This document shows positions 50,760 through 59,667 of a stretch of DNA of 64,000 nt, piece by piece (position 1 is the stretch's first letter; every line of letters begins with the position of its first letter). The stretch comes from Micrococcales bacterium 73-13 (GTDB lineage Bacteria; Actinomycetota; Actinomycetes; Actinomycetales; Microbacteriaceae), in contig MKVN01000028.1 of assembly GCA_001898855.1 (NCBI GenBank), positions 1 to 64,000 on the forward strand, read 5' to 3'. The notes beneath the pieces are model-generated. The model did not search any database. It was not told the DNA's origin and was given only the letters and a program-made list of their open reading frames with translations. The translations under genes and the position numbers were made by a program.

Positions 50760-50773
50760 GGTCGTGCTCCTTG

Positions 50774-51427
50774 TCATTCGTGGCCGGGGTCGGTGAGGGC
50801 GGTGTGGGAGAGGTCGAAGCCTCCCCAGGGGCTTCGGCGCGGCACATGCCGGGTGCCGACGTGTGGTCGCTCGGTGAGGATCGGCGCGCCGGGCACCTGC
50901 CACGCGAGCGGCTGGTGTTCCTCGACCCACGCGGTGAGCTTCGGACTGGGCCTTCCGGCCTCGTCCCAACGGACGATCCGGGCCGGGACAACCGGGAGGT
51001 CACGCCAGCCCGGCCAGCTGTGGTCGTGCCAGAGCTCGATGACGTGCTGCTCGCTGTCAGTGGCCTGCCAGCGGCAGGGTTCGCAGATGGCCCGGTAGAG
51101 ATAGCCACCGACGCACTGGCACGTCTGCCCATGATGGTCGCAGCGCAGATCCGCGCCGAGCACCGCGAGGCCGTGGCCAGGCGTCGCGGTGTTGGCGTCC
51201 TCCATCGTGATCGCCGGGTGCCACATGTGCGACCGCGGTACGCAGGCGAAGTTGCCGTGCTCGAAGCGGTACCGCTCGAACGCGGCCGCGAGATCGCCGG
51301 ATGTGTAGTAGGCGGTGGTGAAGTGCAGCGGCGCGGGGCCGCCCCAGGGCGAGGCGGCCTGTACGTCGGCGTCGTGGATCAGGGTGTCCAGGTCGAAGGC
51401 GAGCTGTCCGGCCGCGCACCGGCTCAT
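50774..51427 (-). CDS. Hypothetical protein with Cys/His-rich core (DUF6349-like)
   Basis: 217 residues. The core reads FACVPRSHMWHPAI (about 62-75), ADLRCDHHGQTCQCVGGYLY (about 92-111) and ICEPCRWQA. Several Cys and His could bind zinc. I recall a similar pattern as DUF6349 in actinobacterial mobile elements. Starts MSRCAAGQLAFDL; QLAFDL also occurs in the frame at 58579. Start overlaps the upstream stop by 4 bp. Confidence 0.6.
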   Translation of the reverse strand: MSRCAAGQLAFDLDTLIHDADVQAASPWGGPAPLHFTTAYYTSGDLAAAFERYRFEHGNFACVPRSHMWHPAITMEDANTATPGHGLAVLGADLRCDHHGQTCQCVGGYLYRAICEPCRWQATDSEQHVIELWHDHSWPGWRDLPVVPARIVRWDEAGRPSPKLTAWVEEHQPLAWQVPGAPILTERPHVGTRHVPRRSPWGGFDLSHTALTDPGHE

Positions 51428-51795
51428 CGTGCACCTCTCGTGTCGCGAAAGTCCTCGCTCGGGCCAATGTCGTCCAGGAGCCGAACCTCGAAGTCGAAGG
51501 GTATGGTCGCGGTGGAGTAGACGTCGGTGCCGTCCGAGCCAGTCGCCGACTCCCACAGCGCCACGCTGAGTTCCCCGTCGAGGTAGAGGGCGGTGGCGAA
51601 CAGGCCGGATTCGCTATAGGCCCATTCGCGCCGCACATCGGCTTCGTCAGTCAAAGCATCCCGCCAGGCGGTCAGTAGCCGGGCTGCATCCTCGTGGTCG
51701 AGGAGCCAGTGCCCGGCGCGCATGAACGCGTCGGGCGCGGGGTCGTGGATGATGACCGGGGCCGGGAGCGGATAACCGGTGATTTGGATGCGCAT
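51424..51795 (-). CDS. Hypothetical ICE protein
   Basis: 123 residues, acidic, soluble. No motif recognised; segments MRIQITGYPLPAPVII and TATIPFDFEVRLLDD suggest a beta-rich fold. SD AAAGGA. It lies 14 bp after the preceding gene of the set. Confidence 0.55.
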   Translation of the reverse strand: MRIQITGYPLPAPVIIHDPAPDAFMRAGHWLLDHEDAARLLTAWRDALTDEADVRREWAYSESGLFATALYLDGELSVALWESATGSDGTDVYSTATIPFDFEVRLLDDIGPSEDFRDTRGAR

Positions 51796-51809
51796 GATCG
51801 GGTTTCCTT

Positions 51810-52286
51810 TCAGTCGTTGGCGAAGCGGTCGAGGCGGGCGGCGATGCCGGTGAGCCCGTAGGCGCGGGCGCGGTAGGCGAGGTCGTCGTCGACGATGAAG
51901 TCGGCGTTGAGCACGTCGAGGTCGAACATCGGCAGGATCGGCTCGTTCTGCACCAGGCCGCCCTCGACCAGGACGTAGGGGTCGCCGGGCCACACCGGGA
52001 CGGGGGCGGGCAGCAGGCTGATGCTGACGATCTGGGTGTCCTCGTGCAGCCGGGCTGCGAGGGTGTCCCAGGCGCCGGTGGCCTCGAACTGCTGGTCGAG
52101 GTCTGCGTCCGGGTCCAGCGGCGTATCCAGGTCGATGGTGGTGGTCTGGATGCGGTGGATGCGCACCGTGACCGCGTGCGTGCCAGTCGTCTCCGGCGGG
52201 TCAACGGGAGTCGTGTTGTCGGCGGCGAGGGCGATCGGGATGGCTCCCTCGCCGTCGTCGGAGGTGGGAAGGGTGTTGATGCTCAT
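51810..52286 (-). CDS. Hypothetical acidic ICE protein
   Basis: 158 residues, very acidic (many Asp, few Lys). No membrane segment, no known domain. The region RIHRIQTTTIDLDTPLDPDAD precedes a Val/Leu-rich half. Strong acidity without cysteines is seen in DNA-mimic anti-restriction proteins, but that is only a possibility. SD AGGAG precedes the ATG. Confidence 0.55.
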   Translation of the reverse strand: MSINTLPTSDDGEGAIPIALAADNTTPVDPPETTGTHAVTVRIHRIQTTTIDLDTPLDPDADLDQQFEATGAWDTLAARLHEDTQIVSISLLPAPVPVWPGDPYVLVEGGLVQNEPILPMFDLDVLNADFIVDDDLAYRARAYGLTGIAARLDRFAND

Positions 52287-52314
52287 GGACGGTCTCCTGT
52301 TCGTGTTGGGTCGT

Positions 52315-52689
52315 TCAGCGGCGGGCGGCAGTGCAGTCGGCGGCCCAGACCAGCCACTCGTCAAGCCGCGCGGCGACGGTGGCCACGGCCTCGTCGTGCA
52401 GCCGGGCGAGTACGCCCCGGCTGAACCGGGCACCAGGGGCCGGGGCGTCCTCGGCGACGGGGAGGGGGCGGCTGTCGGAGTCGGCGCCGAAGGTGAACGC
52501 CATGCTGCGGATCGGCCCGTCGGCGTGCTGGCGGACCAGGTGGCTGCGGTAGCCGCTGCCCTTGGAGTGGCTGGTGTCCACCTGAAGCTCGATGCGGGTG
52601 CCGTCGCCCAACTCTTGCGCGGTGATCGTGCTGCTCAGGGTCCGCCCGGTGGTCGAGGCGACGGGGCTGGGGAAGGTGATGGTGGTCAT
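52315..52689 (-). CDS. Hypothetical ICE protein, first of the small-gene set
   Basis: 124 residues. N-terminal beta pattern (MTTITFPSPVASTTGRTLSS) and a helical C-terminus (RFSRGVLARLHDEAVATVAA). No domain recognised. SD GAGAGGAA precedes the ATG. A long imperfect inverted repeat lies 70-140 bp upstream. Confidence 0.55.
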   Translation of the reverse strand: MTTITFPSPVASTTGRTLSSTITAQELGDGTRIELQVDTSHSKGSGYRSHLVRQHADGPIRSMAFTFGADSDSRPLPVAEDAPAPGARFSRGVLARLHDEAVATVAARLDEWLVWAADCTAARR

Positions 52690-52760
52690 GGTCGTGTTCC
52701 TCTCGTTTCTCGAAATGCCGTTCCGGCACCCCTGCCGGAATCGGGGCCGGTGACGTCGGG

Positions 52761-52830
52761 TCAAGGCCCTCGGAGCGAAAAGTTCTCGGAGGGAGCGCAG
52801 CGAGTGGAGAGAAGTTTTCGCGTGCCTTGA
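52761..52830. repeat. Long imperfect inverted repeat between operons
   Basis: TCAAGGC (52761-52767) and CGAAAAGTTCTC (52776-52787) pair with GAGAAGTTTTCG (52808-52819) and GCCTTGA (52824-52830), with one mismatch in the longer arm. The enclosed loop contains GGGAGCGCAGCGAGTGG. It could end the helicase transcript, act as an RNA element, or be a protein site such as oriT. It lies in the largest gap of this region. Confidence 0.5.
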
Positions 52831-52891
52831 CGCGGCGTTGCCGGTCCCGAACAATCGGGCTCGCCGGACGGCTCCCGGCGTAGGGGCGCGA

Positions 52892-55800
52892 TCAGGACAG
52901 CGACGGACCGACACCCGGATCGGGCATCACAGGCGCATACGGGTCCGGCACCGGCGCAGGACGTGCCGCGGTCGGGGTCTCGGTGGTGACGCCAGCCGGG
53001 GCGGGCGCGTCATCCTTGGCGAGGGCGGCAAGTTCGGCTTCCACGCGAGCGAGTTCTGCGCGCGCCGCCTCCAGGGCGGCGCGGTGTTTGAAGGGGGCAC
53101 CGAGGTTGCGTTCCGCGTCGGCGCGGGATTGCGATGTCTCGGTGATGCGCGCGGCGGTCCTGGCGATGAGGTCGGGGATGTTCGCGGCGCGGTGCTCGAG
53201 CTGGCGGATCAGACCGATCGGCTCGTCAAGCACCTTGTCCATCGGGCTGGTCGCGATGGAGCCGGGCACGCCTTCCAGGTTCAGGTCGAGCAGGATCTGG
53301 CCGAGGTCGGTGCGGGTGCGGGCGACGATCGGGAAGCCGCTGATCTGCCCGAGGGTGCCGTGGCTGCGGTCGTCGCGCATGGGACGGGCGTACTGCAGGG
53401 AGCGGCTGCGCGCCCACTGGCTGATCGCCGCCGCGGCGTCAGTGCGGGAGGTGTAGTGGGCGGTGCCGATGGTGATGCGGAAGCGGTCGCCGGAAAGGTC
53501 TTCTACCTTGTCGACCGCCGCCTCCAGGGCGGCCTGATCGCCGCGCAGCCGGTCCAGGGTGCGGTCGGCGGATTCGATGGTGGCGCGCAGCGTGGATTGG
53601 GCACGGTGCCAGGCCCGCTCCAGCCGCTCCAGTCTGGTGGCCTCGTTGAGGGCGATGGAGCGTTCCAGCAGGAGCGGGTTGCCGGAGGCGAGGGCTTTGG
53701 CTTCGGCGGCGGAGATGCTGTCGGAGCCGAGGTCGTCGATCTCGCGCACGTCGAGGCGTCCGCGCATGACCTGGTTGATGAACTTGGACTTCCGCTCGAT
53801 GGCCTGCCACATGTAGGCGGCGAAGGTGTGCTCGGTGACGTACTGGATGATCTCCACCTCCTCGTTCTGATTGCCCTGCCGCAGGATGCGGCCGTGACGC
53901 TGGGCGACTTCGGCGGGCTTCCACGGGCAGTCCACGTCGTGCAGCGCGACGGCGCGGTTTTGCACGTTCGTCCCGACCCCGGCCTTGGACGTGGAGGCGA
54001 TCAGGACGGCGACCTTCCCGTCGCGGCAGGCGGCGAACAGGCGGCCCTTCTCCGCGTCGTTGCGGGCCTCGTGCACGAACCGAATGCCGCCCTCCGGGAC
54101 ACCGCGCTCCACGAGTTGCTGCTGGAGGTAGTGGTAGGCGTTCCACTTGTCCGGCTTCGGCGTGCCCAGGTCGCAGAACACCAGCTGGAACGCGCCGGGC
54201 AGCGGCGAGGGCGTCTGGCCGCCGACCGACTCGAAGTACGAGCGGTCGCTGTGAGCGTGGTGGATGCGAGCGATGCGGTCGGCGATCTCGTCCAGCGGCA
54301 CGATCGCCGGGTTCGCACTCGGGTCGACCATGCGGATGTCCAGGGCGGCCTTGCGACCGTCGGTGGAGATGTTGAGCATGTTGTCCTCGGATGGATCCAC
54401 CGCCCGGTTCGCGACCCGTTCGGCGCGCTCGCCGAGGCGGACGACGTACTCGCGGACCTCCTCGCCGGGGATGAGCACGACCGTCTCCGGGATGCGGCGC
54501 CCATCTGGACGCGCCTTCAGCAGTGGGGTGGGCAGGTCGAGGTCGTCGGCGGTCTTCACGTCCCCGAACACCCGCCACAGCCGCAGCATCTCGGGGACGT
54601 TCTGGAACTTCGCGAAGCGGGTCTTCACCCGGAAGCTACCTCCGCCGGCCGGAGCCATCTCCACCTCGGTGACGGTCTGGCCGAAGGTCGCCGCCCAGGC
54701 GTCGAAGGGCAGCACCCCGGCCTCCTCCAGCAGGTCCGGGCGGAGGTATCGCTGCATGACGTGCGCCTCGGTCACGGAGTTCGCAATCGGGGTCGCGGTG
54801 GCGAAGGTGGCGTAGCGGGACGGGTTGGCCCGGCGCAGGTAGTCGATCTTTAGCGCCATGTCGAACGCCCGCGCCGAGCCCTCGATCGCAGCGTCGGGGA
54901 TGTTGGAGGTGGTGACGAGGTTCTTGTAGTCGTGGGCCTCGTCCACGATCGCGTAGTCGATGCCGGTCGCCTCAAACGTGACCCCCGGGTCGCGTGGGGT
55001 GTCCAGCAGCTTCTTGACCTTCTCCTCCTCGCGGGCGATGGTCTTCTCGATCTGCTTCAGGGTGCGGTGGTCGTCCGCGGCGGTGAAGTCGAGCGCCTGC
55101 TTCAGCACCTTCAGGTGCGCATCGGTGAACGCGGTCAGGTGCTCCGGGTCCAGGTCGAGGCGCTGGAAGGCGGTGCGGGTGAAGATGATGCCGTCCCAGT
55201 CGTTCGCCGCCGCCCTTGCGACGAAGATGCGCCGCTGGTCCCCGGCGAGCGTGTCCGAGTTGGCCGCGAGGATCTTCGCCTGCGGGTAGAGCTGCAGCCA
55301 TTCCCTCGCGAACTGCTCCAGCATGTGGTTCGGGACCACGATCGCGGGCTTGCGGGCCATCCCGAGCCGGCGCAGCTCCATCGCCCCGACGACCATCTCG
55401 GCGGTCTTGCCGGCGCCGACCTCGTGAAAGAGCCCGACGGCGGGCTCGGCGATCATTCGGGCAACGGCGGCGCGCTGGTGGGGGCGCAGAACGAACGCCT
55501 CGGTCATCCCGGGCAGGGACAGGTATTCGCCGTCGGCCGTGTAGTCGCGGAGCGTGATCGAGTTGAAGCGGCGGTTGTATTCGGCGGCCAGGTCTTTCGC
55601 ACGGTCGGGGTCGGCCCACACCCATTCCTCGAACTGCTCCTGGATGAGGCTCGCCTTGTCCTGTGCGGCGGCGGTCTCAGTCGGGTTGAACACCGAGCGC
55701 ATCCGGCCGTCGGGATCCTTATAGGTGTCGTCAACGCGGATCGGGGTCTGGTTCGCGATCAGCTCGAACAGGTCCGGCGCGGGCCGACGCTCAGTTCCCC

Positions 55801-57898
55801 ACTCCTGGGAGGCGCGCACGGTGAACCGTTGCCCGCCGCGGACCTTCCACGTCGCCGGCAGCGGACAGGTCACGGTGACGCCCGTATCGCCGAGCAGTTC
55901 GCGGAGGAACTGCTGATGGTAGTCGGGGCTGATCCAGACTGCCCCGATCTTCGCGACGATCTCCTCAGGCCCCAGCGGGTCCGGCAGCACGCCCTCCAGC
56001 GCGGCCACGTTCACCCCATACCGCTCGTCGCGTTCGGCGGCGGCGCGGGCGGCCTCGAGCTTCGGGTAGATCGACCCGGACAGGTAGGCGGGACCATGCA
56101 CGAGCTCGCCGTCGTGCTCGGGGTCGTCGTAGACGAGTTCCCCGAGCAGCATCCGGGTCTGCTCGGGCGTCTCGCCCAGCAGGTCCGCGATCGTGGTCAG
56201 GTCGATGCGGCCGTGCCGGTCGAGGCAGATCTGCAGGGCGTCCGCCGGGGTGTCGGCGCCGAGGCGTTCCGGGCGGGGTGCGATGACGCGGCGGGTCAGC
56301 AGCGCGGCGGGCTCGGCCTCCTGGGTGTCGTCGTCGAACACCTCCAGGGCGAACACCAGCGGCCCGAACGGGTCGCCGCGCAGCAGCCGCGTCGCAGGCG
56401 GGGTGCGGCGGGCCATGATCGGCTCCCCGTCGTCGGTGGTGCGGCCGGTGGGGGTCGGGGTGTAGCGGTTGATCGGCCCGTACCGGCGCACATACGACTG
56501 CCACTCCGCCAGCAGGCTTGCCCGCCCCGTGCTGATCTCGACCGTCTCATCCAGGGTGGCGCGCTCCAGGTCGAGTTGCCGGGCGGCGAGGTCCCGCAGC
56601 CGCAGGAGTGCCCGCAGCTCCCGTCCGGCGGCGACGCCGACTCGCAGCGCCTCCCGCTTCCCGGCGGTGACGGTGGTGAAACCGCCGTCCGCCGAGGCGG
56701 AGATGGTGCCGTCCCAGGCCGCGTCGATCGCGTCCTGTTCCTGCTCGGCGGCGGCCTGCTCCGGGGTGCGGGCGGTCAGGCGCAGTCGGGCGGGCTCGGC
56801 CTCGGTGGCGATCCGCGTGAGCGCCGCGCGCAGTCGGCCCGGCGTGTCGCCGAGGTCGTCGGCGCGTACCTGCAGCGTCTGCGCGTTATACATGCCTTGC
56901 CCGACATGGAGCGTGCCAAGCACGTTCTCCGGGTGCTGGTCGAGGTAGGCGTTGAGCTTCACGCCCTCGCCGTCCATGACGCGGGGTACGACGCTCTCCC
57001 AGGTCGCATCGTGCACCGGGCGGCCTTCCTCGCGGGGGCGAAGGATGAGCAGGTCGGTGAGGGCTTCGGTACCCGCGGTGCGCCGGTGGGCGCCGGTCGG
57101 CAGCCGGATTGCGCCGACCAAGTCCGCGCTACGCGACAGTTCGCGCCGCACCGCGGGATTGGCGGCGTCGAGCGTGTAGTGGGAGGTGAGGGTGGCGACG
57201 ATCCCGCCCGGTCGGGTGAGCCGGACCGCCTTCAGCAGGAAGTGGTTGTGGATCGAGTGCCCGTGCGGGTTGTCGATCGGGTCGTGCAGGGACACGTCGC
57301 CGAAGGGGACGTTGCCGACCGCGGCATCGAACCACCCGCCGGGGTACTTCGTCTCCGCGAAGGATTCGGCGCGGACCTCGTGCTGCGGATAGAGAGCCCG
57401 CGCGATCCGGGCGCTCGTCGCGTCGAGCTCGACGCCGACGACCTGCGCGGTCTCGGGGGCGAGGCCAAGGAAGGTGCCAGAGCCGCAGCCCGGCTCCAGC
57501 ACCCGCCCGCCCTCGAACCCCAGCTCAGCCAGCGCGTGCCAGATGACGGAGACGTAGGCGGGGTCGGTGTAGTGCGCGTTCAGGACGGTGCGACGCGCCT
57601 GGGCGTACCCGGTCTCCGACAGCAGCTCGCGCAGCACCGCGCGCTCGTCGGCCCATTCCGGGTCGCGGTCGTCGAACACGGCCGGGATCGCACCCCAGCT
57701 CGACCAGGCCGCGAGCACCTGCTGCTCGTCCGGGGTCGCCGTCCGGTCCTCGGCGTCGAGGGCGCGCAGGGTGCGGATCGCGGCGAGGTTCGCCAGCAGC
57801 CTGGCGCGCTCCCCGGACGGCACCAGCGGGGTGGCCGGGTCAGGGCGGTACGGGGTTCCTAACGGTCGGTGGCGTCCTCCGCCTGGTGCCGTTCCCAT
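52892..57898 (-). CDS. Giant DNA methyltransferase-SNF2 helicase fusion
   Basis: About 1668 residues. The N-terminal methyltransferase has a SAM site LEPGCGSGTFLGL (about 131-143) and a catalytic-type NVPFGD (about 194) in place of NPPF/Y. An SNF2/superfamily 2 helicase follows: GLFHEVGAGKTAEM (motif I, about 826), DEAHDYKN (motif II, about 983), TATP (about 1020) and QRHGRILRQGNQ (motif VI, about 1337). The C-terminus is coiled and Pro-rich. Related proteins, including phage P1 DarB, protect incoming DNA. The frame stays open upstream to 58579, but overlap with the 204-residue gene favours ATG at 57898. Confidence 0.8.
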   Translation of the reverse strand: MGTAPGGGRHRPLGTPYRPDPATPLVPSGERARLLANLAAIRTLRALDAEDRTATPDEQQVLAAWSSWGAIPAVFDDRDPEWADERAVLRELLSETGYAQARRTVLNAHYTDPAYVSVIWHALAELGFEGGRVLEPGCGSGTFLGLAPETAQVVGVELDATSARIARALYPQHEVRAESFAETKYPGGWFDAAVGNVPFGDVSLHDPIDNPHGHSIHNHFLLKAVRLTRPGGIVATLTSHYTLDAANPAVRRELSRSADLVGAIRLPTGAHRRTAGTEALTDLLILRPREEGRPVHDATWESVVPRVMDGEGVKLNAYLDQHPENVLGTLHVGQGMYNAQTLQVRADDLGDTPGRLRAALTRIATEAEPARLRLTARTPEQAAAEQEQDAIDAAWDGTISASADGGFTTVTAGKREALRVGVAAGRELRALLRLRDLAARQLDLERATLDETVEISTGRASLLAEWQSYVRRYGPINRYTPTPTGRTTDDGEPIMARRTPPATRLLRGDPFGPLVFALEVFDDDTQEAEPAALLTRRVIAPRPERLGADTPADALQICLDRHGRIDLTTIADLLGETPEQTRMLLGELVYDDPEHDGELVHGPAYLSGSIYPKLEAARAAAERDERYGVNVAALEGVLPDPLGPEEIVAKIGAVWISPDYHQQFLRELLGDTGVTVTCPLPATWKVRGGQRFTVRASQEWGTERRPAPDLFELIANQTPIRVDDTYKDPDGRMRSVFNPTETAAAQDKASLIQEQFEEWVWADPDRAKDLAAEYNRRFNSITLRDYTADGEYLSLPGMTEAFVLRPHQRAAVARMIAEPAVGLFHEVGAGKTAEMVVGAMELRRLGMARKPAIVVPNHMLEQFAREWLQLYPQAKILAANSDTLAGDQRRIFVARAAANDWDGIIFTRTAFQRLDLDPEHLTAFTDAHLKVLKQALDFTAADDHRTLKQIEKTIAREEEKVKKLLDTPRDPGVTFEATGIDYAIVDEAHDYKNLVTTSNIPDAAIEGSARAFDMALKIDYLRRANPSRYATFATATPIANSVTEAHVMQRYLRPDLLEEAGVLPFDAWAATFGQTVTEVEMAPAGGGSFRVKTRFAKFQNVPEMLRLWRVFGDVKTADDLDLPTPLLKARPDGRRIPETVVLIPGEEVREYVVRLGERAERVANRAVDPSEDNMLNISTDGRKAALDIRMVDPSANPAIVPLDEIADRIARIHHAHSDRSYFESVGGQTPSPLPGAFQLVFCDLGTPKPDKWNAYHYLQQQLVERGVPEGGIRFVHEARNDAEKGRLFAACRDGKVAVLIASTSKAGVGTNVQNRAVALHDVDCPWKPAEVAQRHGRILRQGNQNEEVEIIQYVTEHTFAAYMWQAIERKSKFINQVMRGRLDVREIDDLGSDSISAAEAKALASGNPLLLERSIALNEATRLERLERAWHRAQSTLRATIESADRTLDRLRGDQAALEAAVDKVEDLSGDRFRITIGTAHYTSRTDAAAAISQWARSRSLQYARPMRDDRSHGTLGQISGFPIVARTRTDLGQILLDLNLEGVPGSIATSPMDKVLDEPIGLIRQLEHRAANIPDLIARTAARITETSQSRADAERNLGAPFKHRAALEAARAELARVEAELAALAKDDAPAPAGVTTETPTAARPAPVPDPYAPVMPDPGVGPSLS

Positions 57899-58473
57899 CG
57901 AGCCTGCACCGACGCCTCCCATTCGGTCGGGTGGTTCTTCCAGAAGTCCCAGGGCGAATAGGCCGCCGTCATCTGCTCCAGATACTCGATCGGCAGCAGC
58001 CATACCGCCGCTGCCTCCGGGAAGCTCAGGTGAGTCTCGGCCAGGCCCTCCTGCTGGGCCTGCATCCGCCACACCCAGTCGATCAGGGCGTCCTCCTGCG
58101 GGGTGGTGTGCTCCCACTCCGTGCGGGTGAGCTCCGGCGGCGGGAACATCCCGGAGTCCGCCTTCGCGATCTCCTCCGCCTCCATCCGGGCGCGGTTCAC
58201 CCGGGCGACCTTGTCCAGGTAGTCCTCTCCCGGCAGATCCGGTCCCGCCAGGTGCCGGGTCAGCTCGTCCACCTGGGTCAGCATCTCCTCCCCGGCGCGG
58301 GTGAAGAACATCTCCGGGTCTGCGATCTGCCGGTAGGCCGCCGGTAGGTGCTCCTGCCAGTGGGCCATCGCCTGCCGCCCGAAGCTGTTCATCCGTCCAC
58401 TCTCCCCGATCCGCAGCAGCACCCACAGCAGCGCCGCCAGCATCTGCTGCCACATCGGCCGAAACCTGCTCAT
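57859..58473 (-). CDS. Conserved ICE protein upstream of the helicase
   Basis: 204 residues from ATG at 58473 (SD AGGAGGGG), or 177 from ATG at 58392. Soluble, rich in Glu, Trp and Met: FGRQAMAHWQEHLPAAYRQI, RMEAEEIAKADSGMFPPPEL, AAYSPWDFWKNHPTEWE. No known domain. Its end overlaps the helicase start by 40 bp, suggesting translational coupling and a joint role. Confidence 0.65.
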   Translation of the reverse strand: MSRFRPMWQQMLAALLWVLLRIGESGRMNSFGRQAMAHWQEHLPAAYRQIADPEMFFTRAGEEMLTQVDELTRHLAGPDLPGEDYLDKVARVNRARMEAEEIAKADSGMFPPPELTRTEWEHTTPQEDALIDWVWRMQAQQEGLAETHLSFPEAAAVWLLPIEYLEQMTAAYSPWDFWKNHPTEWEASVQARWERHQAEDATDR

Positions 58474-58581
58474 CGTGCCCCTCCTGGTTCTTGTCCTGAT
58501 TGTTGTTGTCCGGGTCGTCCTCGCCCCACAGGTCGAATGCGAGCTGGGTCGGCGGCAGTGGACCGTGGCGCCGCGCCACCT

Positions 58582-58956
58582 CTACCCGCCCGGCCTCGCG
58601 TCATCAGCGGCGTCGAGGTCGAACAGCGCCGGTCCCGACCACCTTGAGGGCGGCGTATCGAGGACCGAGGCGCGCAGCTCGACCTCGGTATCGCCACTCA
58701 ATCGGTTCGCGCGCTCCAGCAGGAGGTCGATGCCGATGCGGATCAGCGTGTTCTCTGTCAGCCGCGGCCCGCCGCGCACCACCCGGCGCCTCGCGAGCAC
58801 CTGCACCAGCCGCGATAGCGCCACGAACTGGTCCTCGCGCACACGGGCCTCCTTGCGAGCCATGCGGCGGTAGTACGGCGTCATGGGAGCGCGCGGGGTG
58901 GGGTGGAGCCTGCCTGCGCTCGCGGGTCCGGCATCCGGGGTTGGGTCGGTCGACAT
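58582..58956 (-). CDS. Probable ribbon-helix-helix-like DNA-binding protein
   Basis: 124 residues. A basic stretch RRMARKEARVREDQFVALSR is followed by GPRLTENTLIRIGIDLLLERA (about 70-90). The latter has the helix-turn-helix spacing of RHH-type partition or replication proteins. It may control the helicase operon or act in element maintenance. A strong SD AAGGAGG stands 5 bp before the ATG. First gene of the operon. Confidence 0.6.
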   Translation of the reverse strand: MSTDPTPDAGPASAGRLHPTPRAPMTPYYRRMARKEARVREDQFVALSRLVQVLARRRVVRGGPRLTENTLIRIGIDLLLERANRLSGDTEVELRASVLDTPPSRWSGPALFDLDAADDARPGG

Positions 58957-58963
58957 TTCGCCT

Positions 58964-59024
58964 CCTTGTGTAAATTGGCGTCGCTTATTGACACAAGGGA
59001 ATCACTCTTGTAAAACAGTGTCAA
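58964..59024. promoter_or_regulatory. Divergent promoter region with two inverted repeats
   Basis: CCTTGTGT / ACACAAGG (58964-58971 and 58991-58998) and TTGACAC / GTGTCAA (58988-58994 and 59018-59024) interlock. TTGACA (58988-58993) and TAAAAC (59011-59016) would be a plus-strand promoter with a 17-bp spacer. This is one of the few AT-rich spots in the right part of the ICE and separates the helicase operon from the integration genes. Confidence 0.55.
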
Positions 59025-59070
59025 GAATCAGCAATAGCGGATTCGCGACGCGGAAAGGCAAACTAGGGAG

Positions 59071-59667
59071 GTGAAGATCGACGTGCGTACCCCGGACGGC
59101 CAGCACATGACATGGCGACATGCCACGCTGCCGCTCGGGGCCGCGTTGCGGATCGCCCCGGCGTTCACGGCCACCGCCACCGCGGAGGACATATCCGTAG
59201 CGACGACCATCGAGGCGGCCTACTCGTCGGAGGCCGGCCGCTATCGGATCGTCGCCACCGGCCACCGGGCCGTGGGCACGGTCGAGATCACGACCGACGT
59301 GCTGCGGCAGGTGCGCCTCGCCGAGGTGCTATCGGCCGCCGTCCCGTCCTGCGTGGTCGTGGAGTTCGAGGGCAAACACCGCACCGTGCAGGAGGTGCTG
59401 GCGACCGAGGGCCGCATCGTCCCGAAGCCGCTGGCTGCGATTGCGACCGCGGCGGGACCGACCGAGGACACGCTGGGGCTCGTGCAGCTCATCTACGGGG
59501 TCACCGCGCTTGCCGCGCGGCCGCCGGCTCGGGCGGTCGCCGCTGAGCTCGACATCCCGGACCGGACCGCTACCCACTGGATCGGCAAGGCACGCGCCGC
59601 CGGGTTGCTTGACGGCTTCACCTACGCCGTCGGTCGCCAGCCCAATGGAGCCCGCCGAGCCGAATAG
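59071..59667 (+). CDS. Hypothetical ICE protein with C-terminal HTH-like region
   Basis: 198 residues from GTG at 59071. The first 100 residues are beta-rich (VDVRTPDGQ-like start, YRIVATGHRAVGTVEITTDV). The last 60 contain VAAELDIPDRTATHWIGKARAAGLL, a sequence with helix-turn-helix spacing. The GTG overlaps the likely SD (AGGGAGG), so the exact start is uncertain. It overlaps the excisionase gene by 23 bp and may control excision. Confidence 0.65.
   Translation: MKIDVRTPDGQHMTWRHATLPLGAALRIAPAFTATATAEDISVATTIEAAYSSEAGRYRIVATGHRAVGTVEITTDVLRQVRLAEVLSAAVPSCVVVEFEGKHRTVQEVLATEGRIVPKPLAAIATAAGPTEDTLGLVQLIYGVTALAARPPARAVAAELDIPDRTATHWIGKARAAGLLDGFTYAVGRQPNGARRAE

Noticed and set aside
52838..54853. 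671-codon plus-strand open frame
   Set aside because: Antisense to the same gene, which has clear helicase motifs on the other strand. No start signal.
54932..57862. 976-codon plus-strand open frame
   Set aside because: It runs antisense to the methyltransferase-helicase, has low-complexity Gly/Arg/Val composition and no motifs. High GC keeps opposite frames open.
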